In this document: positions 25,676-35,844 of the stretch, piece after piece
Numbering within the stretch: the first letter of the stretch is position 1
Layout of the letters: the number at the start of each line of letters is the position of its first letter
NCBI GenBank assembly: GCA_013178165.1
Contig: JABLXG010000023.1
Span: 62,001 to 126,000, forward strand
Length of the DNA stretch: 64,000 nucleotides
Direction: 5' to 3'
DNA from: Anaerolineae bacterium
GTDB lineage: Bacteria > Chloroflexota > Anaerolineae > Aggregatilineales > Ch27
Made by a program: the position numbers and the translations under genes
The notes under the pieces: model-generated
The model's input: the letters and a program-made list of their open reading frames with translations, nothing else
Database searches by the model: none
What the model was told of the DNA's origin: nothing

Positions 25676-28441
25676 ATGGCGGAGTTGACCAGCAACCATA
25701 TTGCCGAACCGGTGATTGACCCCACCGGCGACCTGATTTACCGCGGTCGTGGCCGCAAGGCCCTGGATTCCATCTTTGCCCCGCGCAATGTGGCCGTGAT
25801 CGGCGCCAGCGAGCGCGTGGGCAGCGTGGGCCGTACCATCCTGTGGAACCTGATCAGCAGCCCCTTTGGTGGGACTGTCTTCCCGGTCAACCCCAAGCGT
25901 AACAGTGTGCTGGGCATCCGCGCCTATCCGGACGTCAAATCCGTGCCGGAGAAGATTGATCTGGCGGTGATCGTCACCCCGGCGCCGACCATCCCCGCCC
26001 TGATTCAGGAATGCGCTGACCTGGGCATCCCCGGTGCGATCATCATCTCCGCTGGTTTTAAGGAAACCGGTGCGGCGGGCGCAGCCCTGGAGCAGGAGAT
26101 CCTCAAGATCGCACGCAGTAGTGGGATGCGCATCATCGGCCCGAACTGCCTGGGTGTGATGAGTCCCGTCAGTGGTCTGAACGCTACCTTTGCTGCCGGG
26201 ATGGCCCGCCCTGGCAACATCGGCTTCATCAGCCAGAGCGGCGCGCTGTGTACCGCTGTGCTGGACTGGAGCCTGCAGGAGAACGTCGGCTTCAGCCATT
26301 TTGTATCGATCGGCTCGATGCTGGATGTCAACTGGGGTGACCTGATCTACTACCTGGGCGACGACCCGCGCACCGGCGCGATCGTGATCTACATGGAGAC
26401 GATCGGCGACGCCCGTTCGTTCCTCTCCGCTGCCCGTGAAGTCGCCATCACCAAGCCGATCGTGGTCATCAAACCGGGTCGTACCGCCGCCGCCGCCAAG
26501 GCTGCGGCTTCCCATACCGGTTCGTTGACCGGCTCTGACGACGTGCTTGATGCGGCCTTTGAACGCTGTGGCGTGGTGCGTGTCAACGACATCGCCGAGC
26601 TATTCGCCATGGCCGAGACGCTCGCCAAGCAACCGCGCCCGCGCGGTCCGCACCTGACCATCGTCACCAATGCGGGTGGCCCTGGCGTGCTGGCGACCGA
26701 TGCCCTGATCACCAGCGGCGGCAAGCTGACCGAAATCTCCGAGGCGACGATGGCGGAACTGAACGCCTTCCTGCCCGCCGCCTGGAGCCACAATAACCCG
26801 ATCGACGTGCTGGGTGATGCTGAACCGGAACGTTACGCCCGCACGCTGGAAATCGCCGGCCATGACGAGAACGCGGACGGCCTGCTGGTCATCCTCACCC
26901 CGCAGGATATGACCGATCCCACCCGCACTGCCGAGGCGCTCAGACCTTATGCCAGTATCGAGGGCAAGCCCGTGCTGGCGAGCTGGATGGGCGGGGCCAG
27001 TATTGCCGCCGGTGAGGATATCCTCAACCGGGCTGGCATCTCCACCTTTGAGTATCCCGACGCCGCTGCGCGCGCTTTCTCCTACCTGTGGAAGTACAGC
27101 GACAACCTGAACGTCCTCTATGAGACGCCGACGTTCTCCTTTGCCACCACTGGCAAAGATGCACCCGACCGGGCCAGTGCCGCGAAGATCATCGAAGCCG
27201 CCCGCGCACAGGGACGCACTATCCTGACCGAGGCGGAATCCAAGCAGATTCTGGCCTACTACGGCATTTCGACCATCCCAATCCGCGTCTGCCCCACGGC
27301 TGACGACGCCGTCAAGGCTGCCGAGGAACTGGGCTACCCCGTAGTCGTCAAGATTCACTCGGAGACGATCACCCATAAGACCGATGTCGGCGGTGTCAAG
27401 CTGAACATCCAGAACGCCGACGCCGTGCGCGAGGCTTACGAGAGCATCCGCGACGCCGTCTATACCCGCGCCCGCAAGGAGGACTTCCTGGGTGTAACCG
27501 TCCAGCCGATGGTCAAACTGAGCGGCTATGAGGTCATCATCGGCAGCACCATCGACCCGCAGTTTGGACCGGTGATGCTCTTCGGCACCGGCGGCTCGCT
27601 GGTGGAAGTCTACAAAGACAGCGCTCTGGGCCTGCCTCCGCTAACCAATACCCTGGCCCGGCGCATGATGGAAAAGACCAAGATCTTCACCGCTCTCAAG
27701 GGTGTTCGCGGCCAGCCGCCGGTCGATATTGATGCTCTGGCAGAATTGCTTGTCCGTTACAGCCAGCTCATCACCGAGCAAAAATGGATCAAGGAGACCG
27801 ACATCAACCCGCTGCTGGCTTCCCCGGAGCACCTGATTGCGCTGGATGCGCGGATTGTCCTGCACGACCCGGAGATCACGGAAGATCAGTTGCCCAAGCT
27901 GGCCATCCGCCCCTATCCGTACCAGTATGTCCAGCCCTGGCAATCGAACGGCGGCGAACAGATCATGATCCGGCCCATCCGCCCGGAAGACGAGCCATTG
28001 ATCGCCAAGTTCCATGAGTCGCTCTCCGAGCGTACGGTTTACCTGCGCTACCTGCAGTTGATGAATCTCAACCAGCGCATCGCTCACAGCCGCCTGTCGC
28101 GTATCTGCTTCAATGACTACGACCGCGAGATCGCGCTGGTGGCGGAAACGACCACTGGTCGGGAGCCGACCATCCTGGGGGTAGCCCGCCTGAGCAAATT
28201 GCACGGCACGGATGAAGCCCGCTTCGCCATGATCATCACCGACATCTACCAGGGCAAGGGCCTCGGCTCCGAACTGCTCAGACGTCTGATCGGCATCGCC
28301 CGCGATGAAAAGCTCAGCCGCCTGGTGGCGCTGGTCTCCCCGGATAACACAGGTATGTTGCGCTTGCTGAATAAGCTCGGTTTCAAGGTTTCTGCGGAAC
28401 CGGACGAAAACAACCTGCTCTTTGCCTCGCTGGAACTATGA
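25676..28441 (+). CDS. ADP-forming acyl-CoA synthetase fused to GNAT acetyltransferase
   Basis: The 921-residue protein joins three known parts. Residues about 30-480 are the alpha part: a CoA-binding Rossmann domain ([18 protein letters not shown]) and the ligase domain with the phospho-acceptor loop SHTGSLTG (His280). Residues about 500-740 form an ATP-grasp beta part ([25 protein letters not shown]). Residues 764-921 are a GNAT domain ([39 protein letters not shown]). Fusions of this type include Pat-like lysine acetyltransferases; with intact His280 it may also make ATP from acetyl-CoA. Strong AAGGA site before ATG. Confidence 0.93.
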   Translation: MAELTSNHIAEPVIDPTGDLIYRGRGRKALDSIFAPRNVAVIGASERVGSVGRTILWNLISSPFGGTVFPVNPKRNSVLGIRAYPDVKSVPEKIDLAVIVTPAPTIPALIQECADLGIPGAIIISAGFKETGAAGAALEQEILKIARSSGMRIIGPNCLGVMSPVSGLNATFAAGMARPGNIGFISQSGALCTAVLDWSLQENVGFSHFVSIGSMLDVNWGDLIYYLGDDPRTGAIVIYMETIGDARSFLSAAREVAITKPIVVIKPGRTAAAAKAAASHTGSLTGSDDVLDAAFERCGVVRVNDIAELFAMAETLAKQPRPRGPHLTIVTNAGGPGVLATDALITSGGKLTEISEATMAELNAFLPAAWSHNNPIDVLGDAEPERYARTLEIAGHDENADGLLVILTPQDMTDPTRTAEALRPYASIEGKPVLASWMGGASIAAGEDILNRAGISTFEYPDAAARAFSYLWKYSDNLNVLYETPTFSFATTGKDAPDRASAAKIIEAARAQGRTILTEAESKQILAYYGISTIPIRVCPTADDAVKAAEELGYPVVVKIHSETITHKTDVGGVKLNIQNADAVREAYESIRDAVYTRARKEDFLGVTVQPMVKLSGYEVIIGSTIDPQFGPVMLFGTGGSLVEVYKDSALGLPPLTNTLARRMMEKTKIFTALKGVRGQPPVDIDALAELLVRYSQLITEQKWIKETDINPLLASPEHLIALDARIVLHDPEITEDQLPKLAIRPYPYQYVQPWQSNGGEQIMIRPIRPEDEPLIAKFHESLSERTVYLRYLQLMNLNQRIAHSRLSRICFNDYDREIALVAETTTGREPTILGVARLSKLHGTDEARFAMIITDIYQGKGLGSELLRRLIGIARDEKLSRLVALVSPDNTGMLRLLNKLGFKVSAEPDENNLLFASLEL

Positions 28442-28469
28442 CGCGGGGCGCTGCTACAGCGTGAACACA

Positions 28470-28506
28470 ACGGGACGTCCCGGCAGGGGGCGTCCCGTCT
28501 GTTTTT
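28470..28506 (+). terminator. Intrinsic terminator after the synthetase gene
   Basis: ACGGGACG and CGTCCCGT form an 8-bp stem around a 13-base loop, followed by CTGTTTTT. Confidence 0.8.
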
Positions 28507-28652
28507 GCGCGGGCGGTCCCACCCCCGGCCGTGATCATCCTGGCTGGGCGGCGTTTCTGCTCCCACCTTGCCGCCGCTGGTGTATGATTCCTGCCAGGGC
28601 GGGGAACCCCGCATTGTGATGACGCCTGACCTGAAGCGAAGGAGAAAAACGC

Positions 28653-31025
28653 GTGTCCCCTGAGACTCCTCTCTACCTGGACCCGGCGCGGTCGCCGGAC
28701 GAGCGCGCCGCCGACCTGCTGGGCCGTATGACGCTGGAAGAAAAGCTGGCCCAGATTGGCTGTGTCTGGTCGCGCGAACTGATGGAAGGTCGCCAGTTTT
28801 CGGCGGAGCGCGCCCGCGGCCCGCTGGCGCACGGCATCGGCCAGGTCACCCGGGTTGGTGGCGCGACTTCCCTCCTGCCCGGTGAGGTTGCCGCCTTCAT
28901 CAACGCTCTCCAGCGCTACCTGGTTGAACAGACTCGCCTGGGCATCCCGGCCATTGTCCACGAGGAAAGCCTGGCCGGGTACCTGGCCCGCGGCGCAACG
29001 TGTTTCCCGCAGGCCATCGGCCTGGCCGCTACCTGGAATCCGGTGTTGGCCACCCAGATCGCGGATGTGATTCGCCAGCAGTTGCTGGCGGTCGGGGCGC
29101 GTCACGCCCTGGCGCCCGTGCTGGACATCGCCCGCGACCCGCGCTGGGGCCGCACGGAAGAAACGCTGGGTGAAGACCCTTACCTGGTGAGCGCCATGGG
29201 CGCAGCTTATGTGCGCGGCCTGCAGAGCGACGACCTGCGGCGGGGCATCGCCGCGACGGGCAAGCACTTCGTTGGCTACGGAGCTTCTGAAGGCGGCATG
29301 AACTGGGCGCCGGCGCACATCCCGCCCCGCGAACTGCGCGAGGTTTATGTCCGCCCGTTTGAAGTCGCCATCAAAGAGGCCGGGCTGGCGACGATCATGA
29401 ACGGCTACCACGAACTGGATGGGTTACCCTGCGGTTGTTCCCGCCCGCTGCTGATTGACCTGCTGCGCGGCGAATTGGGCTTTGATGGCGCTATCGTCTC
29501 CGATTACAACGCCATCGTGAACCTGGCGACCTACCACCATGTGGCCGCCGACCGGGCGGAAGCTGCCCGTCTGGCCCTGCAGGCCGGGATGGATTGCGAA
29601 CTTCCGGCCAGCGACTGCTACGGTCAGCCGCTGCAGGAGGCGCTGGCGGCGGGCCGGATCGACATGGCGCTGGTGGATGCCGCCGTGACCAACATGCTGC
29701 GCCTGAAGTTCCGCCTGGGGCTGTTTGAGCATCCGTACGCAGACGCCGGGGCCGCCGCGACCGTCTTTGATACTCCTGCCCAGCGCGCCCTGGCTCGCCG
29801 CGCCGCCGCCGAGTCGATTGTCTTGCTCAAGAACGAAGGCGGTCTGTTGCCGCTGCCGCGGACGCTCGGCGCGATCGCTGTGATCGGCCCCGCCGCGGAT
29901 AGCATCCGCCTGCTGCAGGGCGATTATCACTACCCCGGCCATCTGGAGGTGATGTCGCGCCAGGAGGAGGGCACGCCCGGCGCGGTTCCCGCGCTGCCCT
30001 GGGCCAACGAGCCTGGCCTGGCCTACGAGGACTATTTTGTCCCGATGGTTACCGTGCTGGATGGGATCAGGGCGGCAGTGGCGGAAGGCACCCGCGTGCT
30101 CTACGCGCCGGGTTGCGGCGTGACCGATCCGGCTACTGATGGCTTTGCAGAGGCGGTTGCCGCGGCACGGGCCGCTGATGTGGTCGTGGTTGTCGTCGGC
30201 GACAAAGCTGGCCTGACGCCCGATTGCACCAGCGGCGAAGCCGTGGATCGCCTTGATCTCGGCCTGCCTGGTGTCCAGCAACAACTGGTGGAGGCGGTGG
30301 CGGCAACCGGCACGCCGACCATCGTCGTGCTGATCAATGGCCGTCCACTGGCCCTGCCCTGGATCGCCGCGCATATCCCGGCCATTGTGGAGGCCTGGCT
30401 GCCGGGCGAGGAAGGCGGAGCGGCAGTGGCTGATGTGCTGTTCGGGGCGGTCAATCCAGCGGGTCGGCTGCCCGTCTCGCTGCCGCATCATGTGGGCCAG
30501 GTGCCGGTTTACTACAATCACAAGCCTTCCGGCGGGCGCTCCCACTGGTACGGCGATTACCGCGACGGCAGCCCTGCGCCACTCTTCCCCTTCGGGTACG
30601 GCCTGAGCTATACCACCTTCGCCTATGACTCCCTGCGCATCGAGCCGGAACAGGTCCCGGCAGGGGGGACATTCACCGTCCGTGTGGAGGTGCACAACAC
30701 CGGGCCGCGCACCGGCGATGAGGTGGTGCAGCTTTACGTGCGGGATACAGTGGCCAGTGTCACCCGTCCGGTCAAAGAACTGAAGGGCTTCGCCCGCGTG
30801 ACGCTCCAGCCGGGGGAGCGCAAGACGGTCACCTTCACGCTGGATACGGCCCTGCTGGCCTTTTACGACGCAGATATGCACTTTGTGGTGGAACCAGGCA
30901 CGATCGAGATCATGGTCGGCAGCTCGTCGGAGGACATCCGGCTGCGGGGGATGCTGACGATCACCGGCACGGTGACCGATGTCAGCGCCCGCCGGGCTTA
31001 CCTGAGCCGGGTCGAGATCAACTGA
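28653..31025 (+). CDS. Glycoside hydrolase family 3 beta-glucosidase-like enzyme
   Basis: The 790-residue enzyme has the full GH3 layout: N-terminal barrel (LGRMTLEEKLAQIG, GKHFVGYGASEGG), the nucleophile Asp284 in GAIVSDYNAI, a C-terminal alpha/beta sandwich (VLLKNEGGLLPLPRTLGAIAVIGPAAD, then GEEGGAAVADVLFGAVNPAGRLPVS) and a fibronectin III-like end (GEKVVQL-like EVVQLYVRD, KELKGFARVTLQPGE). No signal peptide is seen, so it probably cleaves imported beta-glucosides or xylosides in the cytoplasm. The start is GTG with AAGGAG upstream. It stands alone between terminators. Confidence 0.93.
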   Translation: MSPETPLYLDPARSPDERAADLLGRMTLEEKLAQIGCVWSRELMEGRQFSAERARGPLAHGIGQVTRVGGATSLLPGEVAAFINALQRYLVEQTRLGIPAIVHEESLAGYLARGATCFPQAIGLAATWNPVLATQIADVIRQQLLAVGARHALAPVLDIARDPRWGRTEETLGEDPYLVSAMGAAYVRGLQSDDLRRGIAATGKHFVGYGASEGGMNWAPAHIPPRELREVYVRPFEVAIKEAGLATIMNGYHELDGLPCGCSRPLLIDLLRGELGFDGAIVSDYNAIVNLATYHHVAADRAEAARLALQAGMDCELPASDCYGQPLQEALAAGRIDMALVDAAVTNMLRLKFRLGLFEHPYADAGAAATVFDTPAQRALARRAAAESIVLLKNEGGLLPLPRTLGAIAVIGPAADSIRLLQGDYHYPGHLEVMSRQEEGTPGAVPALPWANEPGLAYEDYFVPMVTVLDGIRAAVAEGTRVLYAPGCGVTDPATDGFAEAVAAARAADVVVVVVGDKAGLTPDCTSGEAVDRLDLGLPGVQQQLVEAVAATGTPTIVVLINGRPLALPWIAAHIPAIVEAWLPGEEGGAAVADVLFGAVNPAGRLPVSLPHHVGQVPVYYNHKPSGGRSHWYGDYRDGSPAPLFPFGYGLSYTTFAYDSLRIEPEQVPAGGTFTVRVEVHNTGPRTGDEVVQLYVRDTVASVTRPVKELKGFARVTLQPGERKTVTFTLDTALLAFYDADMHFVVEPGTIEIMVGSSSEDIRLRGMLTITGTVTDVSARRAYLSRVEIN

Positions 31026-31032
31026 ACACGGG

Positions 31033-31068
31033 CCGGCCCGGTGTGAAGGGCGCGCCACACCGGGCCGG
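31033..31068 (+). terminator. Strong hairpin after the GH3 gene
   Basis: CCGGCCCGGTGTG and CACACCGGGCCGG form a perfect 13-bp stem, 8 bases after the stop. No U-run follows, so it may protect RNA or need a factor. Confidence 0.5.
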
Positions 31069-31310
31069 ATTCCTATCCTGGGAGTTTAGTCCTGGCTGAG
31101 AACTGGATGAGTGCAAAATGAGAAAACTGTGCTAAAATGGCTGGTATGCTGCACCAGTAAGAATTTGCTACGTTATCCGCACAGAAAAGGAGGTGACCGA
31201 ACCCAAATAGTGTACACCTATCCTGACCATCGTAACGTTTTCGTTGAGGCATCGTTAACCGTTCGCACCAATGGACAGGTGTGACATTAGACAAGGGGGG
31301 AACTTTGTCT

Positions 31311-33179
31311 ATGTTACCACGCAAGATATTTGTCACGGCAGGCGTACTCCTTCTGCTGCTGGCATTCGGCGCGCTGGCTGTGGTCGGCCAGGGCGGCGAG
31401 GAACCGGAGGAAGTCCCGATCATCACCACGGCCAGCCGGGTCGTGGGCGTTGGCTCGTATGTGGCCGGTGAAGCCTACGCTGTAGCTGCTGGCGAGGACC
31501 CCGCTGCGGAGCCAATGCAGGCCCTCATCCTCCCCTATGGCATCTACCCTAACATGATGGTGCATACCATCGAAGATTTCGTCCAACCGGCCCCGGCGGT
31601 CGAGGGCTTCACGTTTGACTGGAGCCTGGAAGCGCCGGATGGCTCCGCTGCTGAGTTGGTCGAGGGCACGGTGGCAATCTTCCTGGCCGATGTTGAGGGC
31701 GAATACCTGCTCACCCTGACTGCCACGGACGCCAATGGCAACACCGCCGAGACGACCTGGTCGGTTCTGGCGACCACCTATGTGGGCAATGGCTACCTGG
31801 AAGGCCCGCAGGAAGCCGAAGATCAGTGTGTGGACTGCCATGAGGATGTTGTCGCCGCCTGGAGCGCCACTGGCCACGCGGATATGTTCACCCGCGCGAT
31901 CGATGGCAAGGCCAGCGATCACTATGGTCCCAACTGCATCAGCTGCCACACCACCGGCTTCAACAACCGGCCGGAAGCCGTTAATGGCGGCTTTGATGAT
32001 GTTGCCCGCGAAGCCGGTTGGTCCTTCCCGGCGGAACTGAAGGAAGGCAACTGGGACGCCATGGTGGCGGAGTTCCCGCAGGTGGCTGGCCTGGCCAACA
32101 TCCAGTGCGAAAGCTGCCACGGCCCCGGTTACCTGCACGTCTTTGAGGCTACCCGCCGCGATCCCATGATCTCGCGCGGTCTGGACTACGGCGTTTGCGC
32201 CCAGTGCCATGCGGAAGAGCCGTACCATGTCTTCCCGCAGCAGTGGGAACTGAGCGGCCACGCTCAGAAGAATGCCGAAGCCTTCTGGTATCCGATTGGT
32301 GAAGATCATGCCGCCTGCGTCCGCTGCCATAGCGGCGCCGGTTACATCGACTGGGCGGCTGGCCTGCCGGCGGAAGAGCAGCGTGTGGACTACCAGGTGA
32401 TCACCTGCGCGGTCTGCCACGACCCGCATGACGCCAGCAACCCCAACCAGCTGCGCGTCTTCGACTCGGTCACCCTGCCGGATGGCACTGAGGTCGGTTC
32501 AGCGGGGCCAGCGGCGACCTGCATGAGCTGCCATAACGCGCGCACCAATCCGGTGGCCGTGATCGATGGTCTGGCCAGTGGTGGGCGCTTCAGCACGCCG
32601 CACTACTCGACCGCGGCTGAGCTGATGAACGCCACCGGTGGTTACACCTGGGGCGAGACCCTGCCGACCAGCACCCATGGCCGCGTGGTCGAAGACTCCT
32701 GCATCGGCTGCCACATGGGGCCGACGCCCGGCATGGATGCCGATGGTAACCCGCTGCCCGGCCATCAGACGGTTGGCCAGCATACCTTCGCCATGGTCAG
32801 CCCGGTGGACGGCACGGAGAACGTCGCCATCTGCCAGCAGTGCCATGACGGCGCGACCAGCTTTGCCTTTGAGGCCCGCCGCGACTATGACGGCGACGGG
32901 ACGATCGAGACCAACCAGGACGAGGTCGCCGGGTTGCAGGCCGTCCTGCAGGCAGAACTGGAAGCCCGTGGGGTGGTGGTATTGCCCTCGTACCCGTACT
33001 TCCAGTTCCCCGAAGGGGCTGGCGCCGACCTGTATGCCGCGGTCTACAACCTGAAGTTCTCCCGTGGCGGCGGTGCGGCGGTGCACAACCTGCGTTACAC
33101 GGTGGCGCTGCTGCAGCTCAGCTACGAAAAGCTGACCGGCTCGCCGGTGCCGGGGGCCACGATCCTGCCGCCCAAGTAG
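31311..33179 (+). CDS. Secreted nine-heme c-type cytochrome
   Basis: A signal peptide (FVTAGVLLLLLAFGALAVVGQ) starts at ATG 31311. Residues about 55-165 form a beta-sandwich, PKD-like (FTFDWSLEAPDGS, YLLTLTATDANGNTAETTW). Nine CxxCH sites follow: CVDCH, CISCH, CESCH, CAQCH, CVRCH, CAVCH, CMSCH, CIGCH and CQQCH. The protein probably carries electrons outside the inner membrane. The 285-base upstream gap has a weak -10 (TAAAAT, 31133) and a perfect AAGGAGGTGA at 31187 far from the start; the direct ribosome site is GGGGGGAA. First of three multiheme genes on one strand. Confidence 0.9.
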   Translation: MLPRKIFVTAGVLLLLLAFGALAVVGQGGEEPEEVPIITTASRVVGVGSYVAGEAYAVAAGEDPAAEPMQALILPYGIYPNMMVHTIEDFVQPAPAVEGFTFDWSLEAPDGSAAELVEGTVAIFLADVEGEYLLTLTATDANGNTAETTWSVLATTYVGNGYLEGPQEAEDQCVDCHEDVVAAWSATGHADMFTRAIDGKASDHYGPNCISCHTTGFNNRPEAVNGGFDDVAREAGWSFPAELKEGNWDAMVAEFPQVAGLANIQCESCHGPGYLHVFEATRRDPMISRGLDYGVCAQCHAEEPYHVFPQQWELSGHAQKNAEAFWYPIGEDHAACVRCHSGAGYIDWAAGLPAEEQRVDYQVITCAVCHDPHDASNPNQLRVFDSVTLPDGTEVGSAGPAATCMSCHNARTNPVAVIDGLASGGRFSTPHYSTAAELMNATGGYTWGETLPTSTHGRVVEDSCIGCHMGPTPGMDADGNPLPGHQTVGQHTFAMVSPVDGTENVAICQQCHDGATSFAFEARRDYDGDGTIETNQDEVAGLQAVLQAELEARGVVVLPSYPYFQFPEGAGADLYAAVYNLKFSRGGGAAVHNLRYTVALLQLSYEKLTGSPVPGATILPPK

Positions 33180-33347
33180 GCGCCGGATCGTCCTAACCCA
33201 TCCTGAGTATCGTCTGCCCTCGGGCTGCCCGGCCCGGGGGCAGACCTTCCCGGCACCTTGCGCCGTGAAGCGCCCCCCAGGACCCGCCACTGCCTGCACA
33301 GACGCCTGCGCCGACACCTGGCTTCCCTGCCGGAAGGGCAACCGCTT

Positions 33348-35609
33348 ATGAACCGACTCCGCCGTTTGTTTGCACCATCTCCAGAAGGCCAGCTTGCCCG
33401 CCGCCGCGCCCTGCCGTACCTGGGCGTGGGCGCATTCCTCGTGGTGGTGCTGCTGGCCATCCCACCCGTCTGGGAATATTCCAATTCGGTCCCTTTTTGC
33501 GGTGAAACCTGCCATACCATGCCGCCCGAATACCAGACGTATCTGGTTTCACCCCACGCCCGCGTGCTCTGTGTGGATTGCCACATCGGGCGCGGCCTGA
33601 TCATCCAGCAGGCCTACCGCAAGGTCGGGCATATGCGCCTGCTCTGGGCGACGCTGACCAGCAGCTACGAGTACCCGATCCGGGTTAGCAGCATGCGCCC
33701 CGCCCGTGAAACCTGCGAACTATGCCACTTCCCGGCGAAGTTCTCCGATGACAGCCTGCGCGAGCAGAAGCACTTCCGCCAGAATGAGGAGAACACGCCC
33801 TATTCGATCTACCTGCTGATGCACACTGGCGGCGGCAGCGCCCGTGAAGGGCTGGGCTTTGGCATCCACTGGCATGTGGAAAACCCGATCGAGTACATCG
33901 CCACCGATGAACTGGATCAGGAGATCCCCTGGGTGCGCGTCACCGCCGCCGACGGCACGACCACGGAGTATGTCGCGCAGGACGCCGACATCGACCTGGC
34001 GAATCTCGATCAATACGAGATCAAGCAGATGGACTGCATGACCTGCCATAATCGCATCTCTCACCTGATCGAGCCGCCGCGCCAGCTGGTCGATAGCGCC
34101 CTCAACCGGGGGGATATCCCCCGCAGCGTGCCGAACATCCGCTATATGGCCGAGACTCTGCTTGGCCAGCCGTACGAATCGGCGGAAGAAGCCCGCACCG
34201 CCTTTGAGACGCTCCACGACTACTACCGCGACCTGTACCCGGCCTTTTACGAACAGAACGCCGATCAGGTGGCGCAGACCGTCCAGGTTCTTGACGAACT
34301 GTGGACGGCCAACAACTATGTGGAGCAGGAACTGAACTGGCAAACCCACCCGGATAACATCGGTCACCGCGACTGGCCGGGGTGCTTCCGTTGCCATGAT
34401 GGCCAGCATTTCAACGCCGCAGGCGAAGCTGTGCGGCTGGAGTGCAACCTGTGCCATTCCATCCCGCTGGTGGTCAGGCCGACCGATATTGAGCCGGTCA
34501 TGCCGCTGGCTACCGGCCTGGAGCCAGAATCGCACCTGGATAGCACCTGGATCAGCCGCCACCACAACGAATTTGACCGTAGCTGCGCCAATTGCCACAC
34601 GGTGGAAAACCCCGGCGGGACGAGCGATACGAGCTTTTGCTCCAACAGCGCCTGCCACGGTGTGCGCTGGAAGTTCGCCGGGTTTGATGCGCCGGCGCTG
34701 GCCCTGGAGATGGGCCTGTTACAGGAAGCACCGGGGGTCGAAATCCCTGGCGGTGTGCTGCCGGAGGCGCTGACCTACCAGGACCTGCGCCCGGTGCTGC
34801 AGGCTGAGTGCGGTGAGTGCCACGGCAGCAATCCCACCGCCGGGCTGCAGGTGACCGATTACGCGGCCTTGCTGGCCGGTAGCCGGAACGGGCCGGTGCT
34901 GGTGCCGGGGGATGTGGAAGGCAGTCGTATCTTTGCCGTGCTCGGCGCGGGGCACTTTGGCGCGCTGACCACCGCCCAGCTTGAACTGCTGCGGGCGTGG
35001 GTAGCCAATGGTGCGCCGGAAGGCCAGCCGCTCGCCGCCGTCGCTGCCACCTACCAGGCCATCCAGCCCATCCTGGCCGAGACCTGTGGCGAGTGTCATG
35101 GCCCGGACGATCCCACTCGTGGCCTGAACGTGACCGAATACGCCACGCTGATGGCTGGCGGGCGCAGCGGCCCGGCGGTCACGCCCGGCGACGTGCAGAA
35201 TAGCCTGATCATCGAGGTGCTGGAGGAGGGGCATTTCGCCCGCCTCACCGATGAGCAGATGGCCCTGCTGCGCGAGTGGATCGCCAGCGGCGCACCGGAG
35301 ACGGAGGAGGGCGCAGTCCTGCCCCCGGCGGAAGGCGAGGAGACCCGCCTGACCTACGCCACCATCCAGCCGATCCTGACCCGGCGCTGTGGCGAGTGCC
35401 ACGGTGAGACCGATCCAGCCCTCGGGCTACGGCTGACCGATTACGACGGCCTGCTGGCCGGCAGCACCATCGGGCCGGTGATCGTCCCCGGCGAACCGGG
35501 TAAGAGCTACCTGCTGCAACTGCTGCAGGAAGGGCATCCCGGTCAGCTGGCCCGTTCCGAGTACATCCTGCTGCGCGATTGGATCGCCCAGGGCGCGCCC
35601 CGGGAGTAA
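33348..35609 (+). CDS. NapC/NirT-like multiheme cytochrome with three C-terminal mono-heme repeats
   Basis: ATG 33348 gives a short cytoplasmic tail and one membrane anchor (YLGVGAFLVVVLLAIPPVWEY), as in NapC/NrfH quinol dehydrogenases. Heme sites follow: an unusual CGETCH (CX3CH), CVDCH, CELCH, CMTCH, CFRCH, CNLCH, CANCH and CSNSACH (CX4CH). The last 270 residues are three copies of an about 85-residue cytochrome unit, each with TY(Q/A)..(R/Q)P(V/I)L, CGECHG and W(V/I)A.GAP. Eleven sites in all. It could take electrons from quinol and pass them to the two other cytochromes. Open frame upstream to 33258 lacks a signal. Confidence 0.88.
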   Translation: MNRLRRLFAPSPEGQLARRRALPYLGVGAFLVVVLLAIPPVWEYSNSVPFCGETCHTMPPEYQTYLVSPHARVLCVDCHIGRGLIIQQAYRKVGHMRLLWATLTSSYEYPIRVSSMRPARETCELCHFPAKFSDDSLREQKHFRQNEENTPYSIYLLMHTGGGSAREGLGFGIHWHVENPIEYIATDELDQEIPWVRVTAADGTTTEYVAQDADIDLANLDQYEIKQMDCMTCHNRISHLIEPPRQLVDSALNRGDIPRSVPNIRYMAETLLGQPYESAEEARTAFETLHDYYRDLYPAFYEQNADQVAQTVQVLDELWTANNYVEQELNWQTHPDNIGHRDWPGCFRCHDGQHFNAAGEAVRLECNLCHSIPLVVRPTDIEPVMPLATGLEPESHLDSTWISRHHNEFDRSCANCHTVENPGGTSDTSFCSNSACHGVRWKFAGFDAPALALEMGLLQEAPGVEIPGGVLPEALTYQDLRPVLQAECGECHGSNPTAGLQVTDYAALLAGSRNGPVLVPGDVEGSRIFAVLGAGHFGALTTAQLELLRAWVANGAPEGQPLAAVAATYQAIQPILAETCGECHGPDDPTRGLNVTEYATLMAGGRSGPAVTPGDVQNSLIIEVLEEGHFARLTDEQMALLREWIASGAPETEEGAVLPPAEGEETRLTYATIQPILTRRCGECHGETDPALGLRLTDYDGLLAGSTIGPVIVPGEPGKSYLLQLLQEGHPGQLARSEYILLRDWIAQGAPRE

Positions 35610-35637
35610 ACCGGTGCGTGAACCTGCCCGATCCCGG

Positions 35638-35682
35638 ACCCTCAGGCCGCCGGTCAGCTGGCCGGTGACCTGAGGGTTGTTC
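35638..35682 (+). terminator. Intrinsic terminator after the second cytochrome
   Basis: ACCCTCAGG and CCTGAGGGT enclose an inner CCGG/CCGG stem and are followed by TGTTCT. It suggests that the third cytochrome has its own promoter within 35690-35840, although none is clear. Confidence 0.7.
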
Positions 35683-35844
35683 TGCCCCAAAAGGGGGGAG
35701 CACAACCTGTCATGCCAAGGCAGTATTATCGTCACTCGACAGGCGGCGCACCTTCAGGCTACCATTGTCCAAGATGACCGTTTTCCTCTGAACGCTCCGA
35801 ACCGCTTTGTTTGAGGCATACCGGATAGGGGGGAAGTCTCAACC

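Noticed and set aside
31187-31216. Perfect AAGGAGGTGA followed by a short GTG frame of five codons
   Set aside because: The GTG overlaps the ribosome site and is too close to it; the true cytochrome start is over 110 bases downstream. It may be chance or a leader peptide, not supportable.
33258-33347. Upstream extension of the NapC-like cytochrome
   Set aside because: Arg-rich, no signal; the ATG at 33348 directly precedes the membrane anchor.
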